From contig OX485803.1 in NCBI GenBank assembly GCA_950295325.1, positions 16,802,001-16,866,000 on the forward strand: 64,000 bases of DNA. The letters run 5' to 3'. Position numbers and translations under genes: made by a program. This stretch comes from Polytrichum commune (lineage: Eukaryota; Streptophyta; Polytrichopsida; Polytrichales; Polytrichaceae). The notes beneath the pieces are model-generated. The model was given only the letters and a program-made list of their open reading frames with translations. It was not told the DNA's origin and did not search any database. How positions within the stretch are numbered: the stretch's first letter is position 1; every line of letters starts with the position of its first letter. Below, piece by piece: positions 11,640-24,031 of the stretch.

Positions 11640-12038
11640 TGGACAACAGTACACTGGCAGTGGTATAGGCTAGGGTTTAATCTGTATGTTGATTCTCTTC
11701 TTTCTTCCTCTAGATTTCCAACTAATTAACGATATGATTGATCTACTTCATAATTGCAACTGACTGACTCAATTTGTAACTGTCTACCTCATCAAACAAA
11801 TCAGGTAGATGCTCTTTCCTGTTCTAGGTTTCCTAGAAAGTGATTGAACGATTGATCCTGGTCACTTCATAACTACGATTCTGTATCAGAGTCAAGAGAG
11901 ACCCATCAAAGTTGGATCTATGTACTGACTTTGAAGTATTTTGTGGTTCGACACAGAATAAAATTCTTTGGAAGAGTTTTGGTGGCACGTGTCGTATCCA
12001 TATCGATCGAGGCCCATGCTTGATCCAATGAGGGAACT
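11640..12038. other. Intergenic, nothing recognised
   Basis: No gene seen; overlapping short frames on both strands have no domain resemblance. Confidence 0.4.
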
Positions 12039-12253
12039 TACACAAAACATGATATCTAGTGTCACTTGCTGTTTAGAATTACGCAACGCTGTATCTATTC
12101 ACTGTATATCTCATGTTTTGCCCAGAAATGTTCGGATTGGTTGTTTGGACATCATAAAACATGAACAAATTTACTTCGTATTGTCAATAGTGAAAAGATA
12201 TAGCATTGTGCAAATCTGAATAGTAAGTGACACTAAAGATCATATTTAGTGTA
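12039..12253. mobile_element. Short MITE, TTTAGTGTCACTTACTATT family
   Basis: Ends TACACAAAACATGATATCTAG and CTAAAGATCATATTTAGTGTA. The inner TIR is AGTGTCACTTGC / AGTAAGTGACACT, with internal GGTTGTTTGGACATCATAAA. Non-coding. Confidence 0.68.
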
Positions 12254-12637
12254 GCTTTCGGCAACCAAAGTGTTCAGTATCACCAGACATCACTCACCGC
12301 TCGATCTAAGAGATGTGATTGATCCTAGTCACTACATCAATGCAGTTTTGTAATTGTCTACCTCATTTACAATATCAGAGTTTGATCTGTGTACTGTAAT
12401 GTGTTAGAGTGTTGTCCGGTTTAGCAAAATGAGTTTTGTTGGAAGAATCTTGCCACATGTCATATCCAGAATGGTGAAGATTGATTGCACTGGTATTCGA
12501 CATGGAAATTAGTTCTTTGGCACTCAAACGTGTTGAATTAGACATCACTTGATATTGGGTGTGCTCTTTCTTCTTTTTGATTTTTCAAGGAATCGAATGA
12601 TCTTGGTCACTATATATCTGCTTTCCTATAACTTCAC

Positions 12638-13143
12638 ATGCCACTTCACACACGAGCCAAGAGCCGTGACCATGAAATTGTGAGAGCCCAAAAGAAAGTG
12701 TCCAAAGGCCATCTCAAGACCACCTCCAAACTCATGTAGTGTGGTCATGGACCCTCAAGTGTAGTTTGAAGCCATATGTGACCGGACCCTTGACTAAATG
12801 CTAGTTCAATAAATGCCTATTCATGCGGGTCCTCGCGCATGATAAAATAGAATAAATCAACGGTTGTGAGCATTCGGAGTGCCATGGCCTCCCAGAGGTT
12901 GTGTGTTAGACCTACCTCCAAGAGGTGGTTTTTGAAAATAGTCCAAGTGACCATGAAACATGATCCATTTGATGCCATGTAGGAATCCATGTAGACGTTA
13001 CATCCATCTTGTTTTCACATACTCCGTTGGTCCCTCAAGCCTAGTGTGAAGTAGCGAACTTGGACCGGCTCCGCCATTTTCACCAATGAGAGTGCTTGAA
13101 CTGCAATGGTCACAGGCTCTCAGTCTCGTGTGTGAAGTGGCCC
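12638..13143 (-). mobile_element. Tourist-like MITE family A, copy 1
   Basis: About 506 bases, reverse orientation relative to the copy at 24032. The right end is GAAGTGGCCC followed by TTA; the left end CCACTTCACACACGAGCC has lost its first Gs. Internal landmarks shared with all copies: CCAAGTGACCATGAAACATG and CACATACTCCGTTGGTCCCT. Non-coding. Confidence 0.82.
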
Positions 13144-13146
13144 TTA

Positions 13147-14211
13147 CTTCCTATAGTAACCTATACTGTCTAAATCACTTCCTTGAAAAGACTGGCAGAT
13201 TTAACAGGGGACCATCTCTGCTTGATTAGGTCTAAGTTAGTTATTTAGTACCATGTGTTGATTAAATTCTGCTTCCTTGATACCAACAACATGAAATGAC
13301 AGGCATGAATCTCACAGTCAGTGTGTTGTTCGAGGTTGAGTCTGTGCGTACATGAAATCGTGATTTGAAAGATCGATTATTACGGAAAGCAATGGAGGTT
13401 AGAAAAGAGGAGTGGGTGGAATTCCCACTTTACCTTTTGGCATCTCTGGGTCACCCCAACAATTATGGAGACCTAGAATTATTGTATGAGTGTATTTCTC
13501 ATCCATTCAACACAAACACTTACTTGACCCTCGATATGTTTGTTGACGATTCATTTCAAATGATTTCAAATGGTCTAATTCAGGGTTTTTAAAGTTATGT
13601 TGGTATTGAATAGACTAAAATTAGTAACCTCTTCAGGGTTACATATTATTTTAGGGCTTTCGTGTTGGATGAATGAGAGGTACGCTCGTATACGATAGTT
13701 TTCTTTTTTCAACGTTTACGAGGGGTCCATCGAAGGTTCACATTAGGATAGACTTCAAATCCAAGCAACTTGGGGCCCAAATTTAACATTGGACCCAAGC
13801 TTCAAGATTGGTTTCTCAAACAAGTAGGAATGTATTCTTTGGTGGGGCCCACCAATGTTTAGTGAAAAAGTGCCGCCACATTAGCGTTGCTTCATTTTGT
13901 CATTCCTTAGACCTAGACCTACACTACTTGGGCCCAAAAAAATCTTCGTGACTTATACGATCACTTGATTTTGGAGATTTGTGGTCTAGGGCCCTAGTAA
14001 ATTTTACCCTGAAATAATCTAGTTTTGAATTGTCACATGACTTTCCTAGTGTGTAGGTTGACATGGTCTTTGTCAATATATAAAATCGTGGTGAGGTTAC
14101 TCTTTATAAGGTATTGAGAACTATGTGCAAAATGGTTTAAGGTGGAAGAAAATCCAAACAAGTAAACTTATAAATAAATAAAAATTACATTATATTGTTC
14201 TCTCTCTTTAG
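13147..14211. other. Intergenic with one unassigned open frame
   Basis: The plus-strand frame 13365-13592 (75 codons) begins with a non-ATG codon and matches nothing I know. The stretch GTTGGATGAATGAGAGGTAC near 13663 recurs at 34110, so part of this region is an undelimited dispersed repeat. Confidence 0.4.
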
Positions 14212-14415
14212 TATGACACGTTTGGGAAACACAAAAAAAGTCTTATTATTGAGGTGTCGTGTTCTCATTAATGTGACAAATGGCATAAAGTTGTAATACT
14301 GTTGAGGAAATACGAAACCATGAGTAATATGAGCTTAAAGATATATACACCGAGTTATAAGCAATATAGATGGTATGAAATAATAACTTATAACTCCAAA
14401 CAAATACAAATATTC

Positions 14416-15910
14416 TCAAGAACTTTTGAAATAGGAGTCCAAAGATCTATGATATTGCCTACCCAAGTTAGCAACTGTCATCTTATCTAAATTTCCTACT
14501 AACTTTTGAAAATTAATAATTTCATTAACACCAAAATATGAAGAGTTCTCTAATAAGAAACTACACAACAATGATGCATGACGTTTAGCATCACTAAGCT
14601 TTATTATAGGTGGAGCAACATCATCCACATCTATTGAATCTAGATCAACATCAACTTCAAAGTCTTGTGCATAATTGATTCCCAAAGTAGCATCCACAAA
14701 CTCATCAGTACTCAAATCTAGCTCCGTAACTCTTCCCCTTCCATTTGAATGTATGTATGGATTGACATCTCATCATTACCCAATTGCATCTTTGAAATCA
14801 AAGCACCAAGTTCATTTCATTCTTTTTGCATTCTATTCTTCTCCCTTTCATCAACCAGGGAAAAATCAACATTCCATGTTGTAGGTAATGTACGCACCAT
14901 CCTCCAACAAAATCTAAGTATTTATGCATCTAGCTTACTCTATACTTCATAACTCCACATGATAGCTTGTCTGATCTTGGGCACCACCTTCCTTAACTCC
15001 TTCAATGTAGCATGATCATATTGTGATAAAATCCACTGCAAAAATTTCTTCTTGTACTGAATTTTGAAAGATGTTCTTATACCTTGTTTTAAAGGTTGAA
15101 CTACATTTGTAACATTGGGAGGTATGAATACCAAAGTCATGTTACTCAATTCCAAGGTTACAACATCTGAAGATGCACTATCCAAAATCATAATCACCTT
15201 TTGATTTTCGCTTTTGAACTGATTGTCGAGCTGCAAAATCCAAGCTTCAAATATACCCCCCTTCATCTAAGTTGGTTTATTTGAGTGCCACTAAACATAC
15301 TCATGAGGTTGCCACCTTCCAAAACATCGTGGTTCCTTAGACATATAAATCACAAGCAACTTCAACTTATCAGTCCCAATTGAATTGACAACAAGAGCAA
15401 GTGTTACACGCTCCTTCTGTAACTTCCGACCCTTTACATTCCCTTAAGCTAATATTTCATTGGGATGTGCTCTGAAATACAATCCAATCTCATCCATATT
15501 TTCAACATCTTCAGGCACATAATCATACAAAAAATAGGATGTTGACTCATTGTTTGGACAACTCCATCAGCATCAACATCACCACTTTCACTGTGTAGAT
15601 ACACTTTGCAGAATAATGTGAGGATAAATCAATACAATAGTATCAAGGCATGACCAATAGTTAGTCTAGCCTTCTAGAGATAAGATACGGACTTACCTTA
15701 TCAGTGATAGAAATGAAACATATACAAAGTTTGCCTTGCAATAGTGGTCATTTTCTTGAATTTCTCCAACCAACCATTTGAAATCTTGAAGTTTTTGTAC
15801 TTTTCAACCTTGATTGGATCATTTGCAAGCTTTGCTATAAAAGAAACCCGAGGAATTACAGCCTTTCGCATGAGTATTTCATTAGTCAATGTCCCATCTT
15901 TACTTCCCAC
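14416..15910 (-). pseudogene. pogo/Tigger-type transposase (CENP-B-like HTH plus DDE), disrupted
   Basis: Minus-strand relic of a cut-and-paste transposase. From the N-terminal side: Tc5/CENP-B-type DNA-binding segment (15910-15701: NEILMRKA, FKISNGWLEKFKKM); the first catalytic block ENMDEIGLYFRAHPNE (about 15500); the second block MILDSASSD, where the usual DN is DS; then PPNVTNVVQPLKQG, where the usual third catalytic Asp of QPLDQG is Lys; and a C-terminal tail with DAKRHASLLCSFLLEN (14715-14416). In-frame stops occur in the middle part (after PNEILA, and before MKGGIFEAWI). It cannot make an active enzyme. Family assignment is firm. Confidence 0.88.
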
Positions 15911-16219
15911 TAGTTTACAAATTAAAAAGACAAAAAGTTCTTGAAATCAATACAAATCCTTTATTATTTTAATGTTTATGCAATCAATTGAAGAAAAAAG
16001 AATAAAATCATTAGCAAGCACATTCAAATTGCAATGAACTTCTCACATGCTTGAACCATGTCATCAAGGCATTTTCAAGTTTGGGGTACTTGGGTCTCTA
16101 ACTCTCTGGACATCTTTGGTAGCCTCACTTTGAGTACCCACAATTTTGATAGAAAAGTTGAGGACCTAAGAAATTGGGTTCGTCTTCACCTCTTTACAAA
16201 ATGTATTGTTAAACTAAGG

Positions 16220-16462
16220 AGACTAGAAACTGTGGTGACTACTATGGAGTCTATGCTGACTAAAAACTGTGGTGATTAGTCTGGAGACTGTGGTGATTGT
16301 GTGTAGGCTGACAAAACGAAATTAGAGTCTATAATGACTAGAAACTATGGTGAGTAGTTTGGAGTATGTGGTAATTGTGTATAGGCTGACAAAACAAGAT
16401 TGGAGTATGTGGTGACTAGTCTAGAGTTTGTAGTGACTGTGTGCAGGCTGACAGAAAATGGA
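16220..16462 (+). repeat. Imperfect tandem repeat, about 60-80 bp
   Basis: Three copies of a unit containing GTGGTGATTGTGTGTAGGCT and its variants start at 16290, 16368 and 16430, interleaved with shorter GTCTGGAG / AACTGTGGTGA repeats. Low-complexity expansion near the 5' side of the transposase relic. Confidence 0.65.
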
Positions 16463-17092
16463 GACTGCAAGAATGCAAGAGAGTGCACAAGATACTAGTG
16501 ATACTATATGACCATGAGTACAAGGCAACATACTAAGTAGGAGGCCACTATAACCCTAACCATGTCCATTTTACACTAGTAACCTTAATACTCATTGAGT
16601 TCCCAATAATAAGTGAAGTTCTCAAGTAGCTCCCAAGTGAAATTAGATGTATTATAGATGTAGATAACATAGATGGGAGGAATTTTAGCATTAGCTACCT
16701 CTTTAATATGACAAAACATAGATTCTAAATGTCGCGCTATCGAGTGTCATAGTCGTATAAAAGAGGGAGTTTGGAACCAAAAAGTTTGGTCTCACAAAAA
16801 TATGTCATAATATCAAGGGTGTCTTTCAAACACGTGTCTTATTAACGAGCTTAGACTGTATAGTGTGAGAAGGAATATGAAGAAGATCGGATTGCACTTA
16901 CCAATCTTCTTGTGCCTCTCGCTTCCCCATCTAAATGATACCTCCGTGGCCATTATCCTTGTCTCGGCCATCTTCTTTTGTCTTGTGGTTGCTCTGCTCT
17001 TTTCCTCACATGCTGTTTAGATCTAGTTTTGATACCCACAGGGTGGAGCTCCACTTCATGCTCTTGCTTGGGCTTCTCAATATACACACCTT

Positions 17093-17960
17093 GACATGAG
17101 GATGGGCCTTGGGTCTAAGTGGACTGATCTCGTTCAGATCTTTGAGACTCCCTCTTCGAATCTCACATCTTCCCGAGTCTCACAACTCTAAAACTTAATT
17201 ACAGCTTCAAATCTCACAAGCCTTTTGGAACAGCTGCAGTGCACCTAATCCGGGTTTGATCAAATCTCACAAGTCTTTTGGAACGGCTGCACTGCACCTA
17301 ATCCAGGTTTGATCCGCAGCTCTTCCATATTTGATTTCAAAATTCACATCTAACATTCCACTTTGAAACCCACAGCTAGCTAGCGTCCTCAACTTCGAAA
17401 CTCATTATTAGACATGAGGATGAATCTTGGATCTTGCAAGTGAAGTGATCTCGTTCAGATCTTTGAGACTTCCTCTTTGGAGCTTAGAGCTTCCGGGTCT
17501 CACAACTTCAATACTCTCAACGAGCATTCCAACTTTGAAAATCCCAACTAGCTTCTCACCTTCAAAACTCATTGATGTGAGTCTTGGGTTTTGCAAGTGG
17601 AGTGATCTAGTTTAGATCTCCGAAAAATCCCTCTTCAAAACCCACAACTTCGGTTCTCACAAACTTCAGAGCTCACAAGTCCTCCGGATTGCACTCCAGC
17701 TCTTCTGGATCGGATTTCGAAATTCACCCCTCGATCTGCACACAGTTTGTATCTGTTGATTCACAAAGAGGACCGATGTCTCTGATCTGCTCTTTCCATG
17801 CTTCGATCTGTTCTTACCAAGCTTTGCTTATCTCTCTTGAACTTCAATCTACTTTTGCTAAGCTTCGATCTAGCTACTTTCATCAAGCTCAATCTGCTCT
17901 CACTAAGCTTTGATCTCTGTGGCCTCCTGCAATGCTCTAATCATGCATCCTCCTGTTGTG
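17093..17960 (+). repeat. Region of diverged tandem duplications
   Basis: A block starting near GACATGAGGATG and containing GATCTCGTTCAGATCTTTGAG occurs at 17093 and 17413, with a weaker third copy at about 17573. Inside the first block a 53-base unit is duplicated exactly head to tail (17208-17260 and 17261-17313). The 3' part (17790-17920) is a run of short AAGCTTYGATCT-like repeats. No gene. Confidence 0.7.
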
Positions 17961-18159
17961 GTCTCTCTCGCTTCACTCCCTTAATGATGAACATACTATC
18001 AAAATCCTTTCGTATGCAAAAGTTATGAGGGTTCAAAGTTTCATTGATGACTAATCTACAACCAACATAGGAGCCTCATGTTAAGGTCTAAACATTCAAT
18101 TACAAGTAACAATAAGACCTATGACACATCAAACAATGTCAAAAAAATTAAGTACATCC

Positions 18160-18800
18160 TTATAAGTAAAATATGGTGTTTATTTCCAAATCCATGAGAG
18201 TCCGTTGCCACTCAAGTCTACCATAGTTAAGTAAAGAATCCCACACAACTTGGTATGTTTTCTCCACCGGCAATTGAAGAGCATTAAAAACTAGATCATT
18301 CCATTGACGCCAAATAATTCACGAGTGACCACTCCTCAAAAAGAATCAAATACAACTAAAAGGTTTCAGTGATTTGCTAAGAGGTTGATCAAAGAGGCAT
18401 TGCATCATTGAATGCCAAGGTTACCTCTTTTAGCAAAGAGTTGCCCAAATGATGTTAGCCGCATAGCGTCACACTTGTTGAGCCAAAGGGCCACTAAAGA
18501 ATCTATGCTCCACCAACTTCACAACTAGCAAGCCACAATGGGGGCAACTCTTATCAAATTTTGCCGAGATTTGAGCACACCATTTGTTCTCCACCACTGC
18601 CCTATGAATGAGTGACCAAAGGAAGGTTGCCTCCCTCTATGCCTTGCGCTTATGCCAAATGATCCTCCAATTCAAGATGGCGGAAGGAGGACTTTGGTTC
18701 CATCATTTGTCGGAGATTAGCTTTTTAAGAGTCTCTTGAGAAGTTATCCACTTCCAAACTTGGAAGAATATGCCAGGATGGGAGTAATCTCATGTCACCA
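18160..18800 (-). pseudogene. LINE (L1-type) zinc-binding region of reverse transcriptase, relic
   Basis: On the minus strand, with several stops, the translation reads ATFLWSLIHRAVVENKWCAQ, then SCPHCGLLVVKLVEHRFF, then LAQQV and RYAANIIWATL, and further on IIWRQWNDLVFNALQLP. This matches the zf-RVT region that follows the reverse transcriptase in plant L1 LINEs (PCxxC...EHxF...W). It is a dead fragment; upstream reverse-transcriptase motifs were not recognised. Confidence 0.82.
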
Positions 18801-19580
18801 CCACCTCACTGGGTCAAAGAAAAATTGATCTCATTTATTAAAGAATAGATTGAATTAGGTTTGAGTATTGCCAAGTGAAAGTTTGTCCACCCTAACTCAT
18901 GACATTCAACCCGAGAATGCTATGGGAGGTTCCAGATCCCTAGCATACAATTTAACTTCATTAAGGGTAAAGTATTGTGATCCAACAATGGATTTAGGGA
19001 AAGTACTCTTAAACACAATATTAAATTGGACTAGGCCAAAATTAAAATAAGTAACTTGCATTAACCACCCATTCCGTTAATTCTTCCTCTTGCTTTCTGT
19101 ACAATTGTATGAGAAGACGTTCCCAAAGACATCCCTAAACACATTCTCAAGTATGTTTCCAAGTGAAATTATGTCCCACTTCACTAACATTTATGCACAA
19201 AATTAACTCGGACATACCTTGAGTAAAGGTAGAATTCGACCGTTTCACCAGTTCATTGTTGATAGTAACAAAAGACATGTAGTGAAGTGGGTGTTGGAAA
19301 AAAAAAACGTGTTTTGTTGTACTTAAACCAACCCATTCTTGTGAAGTGGGATGCGTTTCATGTTGGCTAATCATCCTATCACATAACAAACCATAGTGTT
19401 CCAGTAATTTGACCCAAAAACCGTAATAAACATTTGCAAACCCCAAACTAGCCCAAACCGCAATTAAATACCAAAAGGATGACATCAATACTTGATTCAC
19501 AATAAACATCATGCCAACAAGTGATAGGTGTATGGAGCTCCAGTACTTGAGTCCAAAAATTGGTCAACAAATATTATCAA
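18801..19580. other. Possible decayed LINE sequence
   Basis: Continues upstream of the LINE relic. On the minus strand, 18880-19040 gives FPKSIVGSQYFTLNEVKLY and ARDLEPPIAF without a stop, which I cannot place. The 121-codon minus frame at 19147-19512 has no domain I recognise. It could be the rest of the same LINE. Confidence 0.35.
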
Positions 19581-20560
19581 GCCTTAGTTGTGTCGCGCAC
19601 ATGTCCATGAGGAGTGCCTGAAACACCATGGGCACAAGCGGGACCCCCGAGTGACACCCAGGACTTGTGGCACCGTTGGTGAGAGGGCCCAAGTGATCCT
19701 ACAATGGGCGAGGGCCCCGGGCTCTGGGAACGCCTCCCACCCACAAAGACTACGAGTCACAAGGGTAAGGCCATCAGCTATGCGTAGCTTATGACGTGCA
19801 AATTCTAGAATGCTCAAGAACACCTCAATCGGAGGGGTGAGCTAGGAGATATGACAATTTGAGTGGGGCGATGTCCCGAGACAGAGCCCTGGTACATCAG
19901 TGGCTTGGGAGTGGCTGCCGGGATTGCCAAGGTTTGGACATGCATAACTTCCTCAACAATTACCCCCGAATGGGGCAAAAAATGAGTTCATCGGTATCTA
20001 CATACAACGTAGATGACAATGCAGTGGTTGCAAGTGAGCATCAAAGATCATCTAAGGAAGTTATGATGTTTTGAAGCTGCTAGGGATTTCGAGCCCCATC
20101 GGCTAAGGGAAATTGCCTACTTGGCCCCAACTCTTGGTAGAAAAACAAAAGGTTTCTTGACGGCAACGTAGGGGCCCTGCCAAAAACCCTAGAGGCTTAT
20201 ATGGGTGAGGCGGTGTGGCCTTCATGGGCATTGGCCCAATGTGGGGGCATAGTTGTCTAGTATGGTTCGGGTTGTTGTAATGTTGCTCCGGCAACGCGAT
20301 GATCAACTAAAAATTAGACGTCCAATGATGGAAGTCCACATCTAAGCATTGGTTACCGATAAAGGGGAGAGTCCCAAATGCAAGTGAGGAGGGTTGGCCC
20401 CCCTCCAATGAACTAAAAGGTCAGCGGTATGGGCAGCTAACCATTCGCATGGCGGAATGCGAAGGGTTAGCGCTCGTAACCCTTGCTAGAAATGAAAATG
20501 GTCAAGATTGTTAAGGGACTAGCAAGGGTTGCGACAAGTTGCTAGCATGTATATGAAGAT
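19581..20560. other. G+C-richer block, no gene assigned
   Basis: Base composition rises well above the surroundings (GAGGGCCCCGGGCTCTGGG-like runs near 19705). The neighbouring gypsy relic suggests it may be retrotransposon leader or gag sequence, but no gag motif was seen. Confidence 0.3.
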
Positions 20561-20794
20561 TTGAAGGTCTCTCCTTTGCATGCACAATCTACTTGCAAAT
20601 ATGCTAGTCATCTCAACTAAAGAGTAACAACTCCCAAATCCCCGTATTTATTTTCTATCCAACAATCATTTCATGTAGATCTATGGTTGCCCAAACACGA
20701 TTGAATGGTCTTTGCATGACCAACTATTATTCCTTATAACACCCTAAGTTTCTTGATAATCATGGCGAACCTCCCCCCCCCCCCCAACACACAC

Positions 20795-21090
20795 ACATGC
20801 ACCCATTTCTTGTAAAAAAGAAGGATGGAGATTTAAGATTATGTATTGATTGAACTATGGTATGTATAAATTGACGATAATAAAATACTTCTGTTTTTTG
20901 TTTTTTTACCAAGGATATATAGATGATTTGTTATGATCACATGAGCGGTGCTAGGAAATTTCCAAAGATTGATATCACCAAATTTGAGTTAAAGAAAGTG
21001 GTATGTCAAAGACTTATTTTGTCAAAGACTCAATCACAAAGTAAAATATCACGGACTTATTTTGTCCAAAGATGGCATCTCCATTGATCA
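20795..21090 (+). pseudogene. Ty3/gypsy reverse transcriptase fragment
   Basis: Plus-strand translation gives HPFLVKKKDGDLRLCID, then a stop, then MSGARKFPKIDITKFELKKV, and in another frame HGLILSKDGISIDQ. These correspond to the gypsy reverse-transcriptase blocks KKDGxxRLCIDYR, GAxxFSKIDLxxGY and GHxxSxxGIxxD, in the right order. Spacing losses, frameshifts and stops show a dead copy. Confidence 0.8.
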
Positions 21091-22481
21091 ATGAATCTTT
21101 AATAGTTGTTGATTGTAGCAGTATTGGTACTGAATCCTTTATTTGCAATATATGGTCAAGGTCGCAAATCATTCTCAACTTCTACCTCAAAGATTGATAC
21201 TATAAGCCAAATGCTTTAGGACATGCATCATGTGATTAGAATTATTCAAGCAAAGCATGTGTAAGTTTCAGGACGGGTCCAAAAAGTGGCTCATAATGTG
21301 TTTCAAAATAGTGACCCTATGAGATTGACATTAAGGAAGTTCAGAAACTATCCCTTCGACTTTGTGATCTATTAGAGTTATGCCCCCTTCCCACATGACT
21401 TTATCAAATAACCAAAGTCTTTCTTAAAAATCGGGTAAAGCTTTCTCGATTATGGCAAAGGCATTCAACTATCCCAATGCATCTGCAAGAACTTGCTCTG
21501 GAGATTTTCGAGTAGGTTTTAGTTAAGTAGTTTTCACACATGTTCATTGTTTTATCTACCAAGCAATGACATGTTGGATAGTTTTTGTCCCGTCCCCAAA
21601 TGCCTTTCTATTTATCTATCTTACCATCGGTTTGTGTTAATGAAGCTCCTCGTGTCCTCAAAGCTAAGACTAAAAGCAACCAATGACAAGGGTGGGAGGT
21701 GACACTTTTAAAGGTCCTGCATTCTTGCCTCATGTCAAGGTACCAATGGGAGGGTCGGTGCTCGAGGCTTAAAACCTCCACTTTAAACCATTCCACATCA
21801 TTTGCCAACTAGGCTCGGCACTAGATAGTGTCGATGGTGTGAAGGCCGTGATTTTAGAACAAACTTTTAGGCTTAGCTAAAGTCAAGTGAGAAGGGGGCA
21901 TAAGTTTTTCAAAATCAACATAAAATCATGCAAGTTGTCTTAATGCTTAATGATCAAACACAAAGAGTGATGTCATGATCTCTAAAATCAGCTTTCTTGC
22001 TTGTCCTATTAGAATGGGTGGGCCAAGCTCGCCTTGCGTAGGCCAATCTAGGATTTAGTACAACGGATCCCATGCACATACCCTATTTTAAATCTTAAAA
22101 TTATCTCAAATTTTAATAGATGAAAAAAACAGGTTCCAAAATTTCACCCAAATTTCAAAATAGGCTCCAATACACAACAAAGCTCTTAATAATAATAAAA
22201 AGTTTCTCAAAGAAGGATCATACCCACAGTGTTGTCCCTCTTTGAGAGACAATATGCATAACTCTATTCGCTCCATATTTCTAAGAGGCTTGGTGTTGCT
22301 TGGAATTAACTTCCCAAGTTCAATGCTTGGGTGCCAACTCTCTGTATTATCACATGTGTATGTTTTGGTTTAAGTCATTCTAGGGTAACAATCACATATG
22401 TCAAATGCTTATATGTTACATTTGTTTATAAGCCTTAGAGAGAAGAGGAACAAAGAGGACAAAACTCAAAGTGACTGCAGT
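21091..22481. other. Intergenic, possibly further decayed gypsy sequence
   Basis: Lies directly downstream of the gypsy relic. No RNase H, integrase or LTR end could be identified; the minus frame 21608-21808 is unassigned. Confidence 0.35.
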
Positions 22482-22669
22482 AATTATCCCAATTAGTGTG
22501 TGTTATTATTTGGAGTTACGGAGTGCAATAATTTCTTACTCAAGAGCTCATATTTTACTAACGAAAGTTCAATAAGTTGTTTGAACATTATAGAACATAA
22601 GTACATTCTCATTAAATAATTGTAGCAGTGCATAATTCCGAATACAAACACGTACTAATTGGGATAGTC
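22482..22669. mobile_element. Short MITE, ATTTGGAGTTA family
   Basis: Ends AATTATCCCAATTAGTGTG and its imperfect inverse CGTACTAATTGGGATAGT. The inner TIR is TATTTGGAGTTACGGAGTGCAA, with the internal TTGTTTGAACATTATAGAACA phrase. Non-coding. Confidence 0.75.
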
Positions 22670-22797
22670 AATATAGCAATGAAATGGCAATTACCAAAAT
22701 AAAACTAAAGATGCAACTATGTGTGACTCTAACTTTGTTGTATGTCTATTGTAGAAATGATAATTATGCTATAAGAATATTAAGTTAAGTGGTTGAA

Positions 22798-23133
22798 GGG
22801 GAGGCCACGCACATTTGGAAACATCCGATTTGAAACGGAGTTTGGTAAGCCAAGGTACAAGAATGTTGGCCTTGACATAAACCTAACTTCGAGGACCTAG
22901 GTTTCGAGGTTGGCCCCACTTTTATTTGTTAGAACCATCCATTTTCAACTCCGATAAAAAAAACCGCCATCTTCGATTGGAATTGAAAACATACGATTTT
23001 ACTCATTAAAAGAGGGACCGACCTCAAAACCCAGCTTCTCAAAATTAAGCACACATCATGGCCATCATTCTTTTACCTTGGCTTACCAAACTCCGTAACA
23101 AAACCAGTGTTTTCGAACGTGTGTGACCTCCCC
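22798..23133. mobile_element. 336-bp MITE with about 70-bp TIR (GGGGAGGYCAC)
   Basis: The left arm has GGGGAGGCCACGCAC and ACGGAGTTTGGTAAGCCAAG. The right arm is the inverse complement with CTTGGCTTACCAAACTCCGT and GTGTGACCTCCCC. The terminal bases resemble those of the hAT-like family (GGGAGGTCAC), but the flanking octamers do not match, so no target duplication is claimed. Confidence 0.75.
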
Positions 23134-23336
23134 TTGTGAGAGGGGTTTTTTGGTTTTTTTCCTTGTAATCGAGAGTATTTTGAAGTTATGACAAGCCATG
23201 ACATTGTTGCTAGGTTTAGAGGTTGTTTCCTATGCAATGAGATTGAAAGATCACAACACTTGTGTCTTGTGTAGACTTATCATTGTACTTAGCAATTAAT
23301 GTGATGGGTGTGTGACACTTGTGGGATGAAGATCAC

Positions 23337-23715
23337 TACACTAAATATTGTTTTTAGTGTCACCAATTCTATTTGTCTTGCTAAATACTAATTGTAAACG
23401 GCCCATATAATGTCACCAACACTAAATGTAAACTAACATTATTTTTCTCATTCCTCGCAGAAAACAAATTACATTGTACATCTATAATATTGCAATTACT
23501 ATCACATACTAAGTGATTTTTCATTCGAATTTCATTCATCCATGACAATAACTCATTCCAGAAATGTTAGAATGCAAACTATACCAAAAGTAGATGAACT
23601 ATAAGTAAATTGAGATGACATACTTGTAAAACTTATTCAAAAGAAGTGTCATTAGAAAAGTTACCACGGTGCAATATTAAAACACTTTATGTCACTAAAT
23701 ACGATCTTTAGTGTA
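23337..23715. mobile_element. MITE with ends TACACTAAA...TTTAGTGTA
   Basis: Ends TACACTAAATATTGTTTTTAG and CTAAATACGATCTTTAGTGTA form an imperfect inverted repeat around 379 non-coding bases. The ends resemble those of the element at 12039-12253, but the interior is different and longer. Confidence 0.65.
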
Positions 23716-24031
23716 CTCCTTTCTAGACTCTCTTGAAGGGTTGTTAGTAGATAACTTGATGGACCATGACTTCACAAACAATTATGTAAAGCTTTGAAAA
23801 TTCATGGAAATTGAGATGAAATTTGAAATATAAAAATCTTTGGATTTGAGATCAAGCAACCAGTGTTAAAGAGCGGATGTAGGATGTTGGGACCATGTTA
23901 TGGATGTTGTGGTATATTCAATGTGGGTCTAGACACTTTCAACAAACCTCCAATATAGGTAACAAATCGCCTTGATACTAATATTGAAATCCTTGATTTA
24001 ATGTCCATTTTGTCAGTTCAATGCTGTATAA

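Larger units (their letters stand above)
14214..16839 (-). mobile_element. pogo/Tigger-type DNA transposon, probable full extent
   Basis: Encloses the broken transposase described next. Possible ends are TGACACGTTTGGGAAACAC at 14214 and the complement of GTGTCTTTCAAACACGTGTCT ending at 16839, each next to TA (14212-14213 and 16840-16841), which fits the TA target of the Tc1/mariner superfamily. The 2.6 kb size fits an autonomous Tigger-like element. The transposase is certain; the ends are inferred from an imperfect inverted repeat. Confidence 0.6.
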
